A stretch of DNA of 64,000 nt from Kitasatospora herbaricolor (GTDB lineage Bacteria; Actinomycetota; Actinomycetes; Streptomycetales; Streptomycetaceae): the NCBI RefSeq assembly GCF_030813695.1, contig NZ_JAUSVA010000002.1, positions 1,240,001-1,304,000 on the forward strand, in the 5' to 3' direction. Shown here one piece after another: positions 63,939 through 64,000 of the stretch (within the stretch, counting starts at the first letter, position 1; every line of letters begins with the position of its first letter). The notes below the pieces were generated by a model. It searched no databases and had not been told where the DNA came from. It saw only the letters and a program-made list of their open reading frames with translations. A program made the translations under genes and the position numbers.

Positions 63939-64000
63939 CGCTTCTCCTGTGGTGCTGTGGGTGGGGGTCCCGGCGGTGTCGCTGCCGGAAGTCGGTGGTG

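Overview
The window is high-GC actinobacterial DNA, almost certainly from a Streptomycetaceae chromosome (Streptomyces or Kitasatospora-like). The evidence is GC-rich third codon positions, many GTG starts, ATGA/GTGA start-stop overlaps, leaderless promoters and typical families (SigE-type ECF sigma factor, LAL LuxR regulator, NB-ARC/TPR regulator, GlxA-type AraC, CGNR zinc finger, PMT). No rRNA, tRNA, CRISPR, intact insertion sequence or biosynthetic core enzyme was seen. About 60 genes are recognisable.

Layout. 1-9.2 kb: accessory metabolism and stress genes: a lipase cut by the window edge, a PPOX protein, a MerR plus aldo-keto reductase pair, SoxR divergent from a 7Fe ferredoxin, an HSL-type esterase, GlxA-type regulator/DJ-1 pair, an NmrA-like remnant, a macrolide-type glycosyltransferase and a RibD-type reductase. 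9.9-13 kb: SigE-family sigma factor, a small membrane protein and a protein O-mannosyltransferase. 12.8-21.3 kb: hydrolases, an Ohr/OsmC peroxidase, a HAD phosphatase, a CGNR protein, a tannase-family gene with two frameshifts, and a molybdenum oxidoreductase with its cytochrome b. 21.3-31.1 kb: an ABC-F gene behind a long attenuator-like leader, decayed fragments, a methyltransferase and two large signalling regulators. 31.5-34 kb: a secreted GH59 enzyme with a lectin domain.

34.6-50.7 kb is a potassium/ion homeostasis island. It holds kdpFABC preceded by a 27-residue membrane peptide, kdpDE behind a strong hairpin, two KimA-like APC permeases, a DUF4118-like membrane protein, a UspA protein and a third APC permease. 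Tandem CGTCA-type half-sites at exactly 11-bp spacing lie upstream of kdp, of the second KimA-like gene and of the usp gene, with a fourth reversed copy near the first KimA-like gene. They are candidate KdpE boxes.

51.1-56.3 kb is an arsenic island with no recognisable arsenite pump: arsC, arsR, an aquaporin, an ArsN-like acetyltransferase, two more ArsR proteins, a 65-residue peptide with four Cys-Cys pairs, and an ArsO-like flavoprotein whose own tail carries Cys-Cys. Inferred logic: ArsC reduces arsenate and arsenite leaves by the channel, while the acetyltransferase, thiol peptide and flavoprotein deal with organoarsenicals or bind As(III). The right end holds a split zinc-ribbon membrane protein, a repeat protein of unknown function, a GNAT enzyme and a very large secreted GH35 beta-galactosidase.
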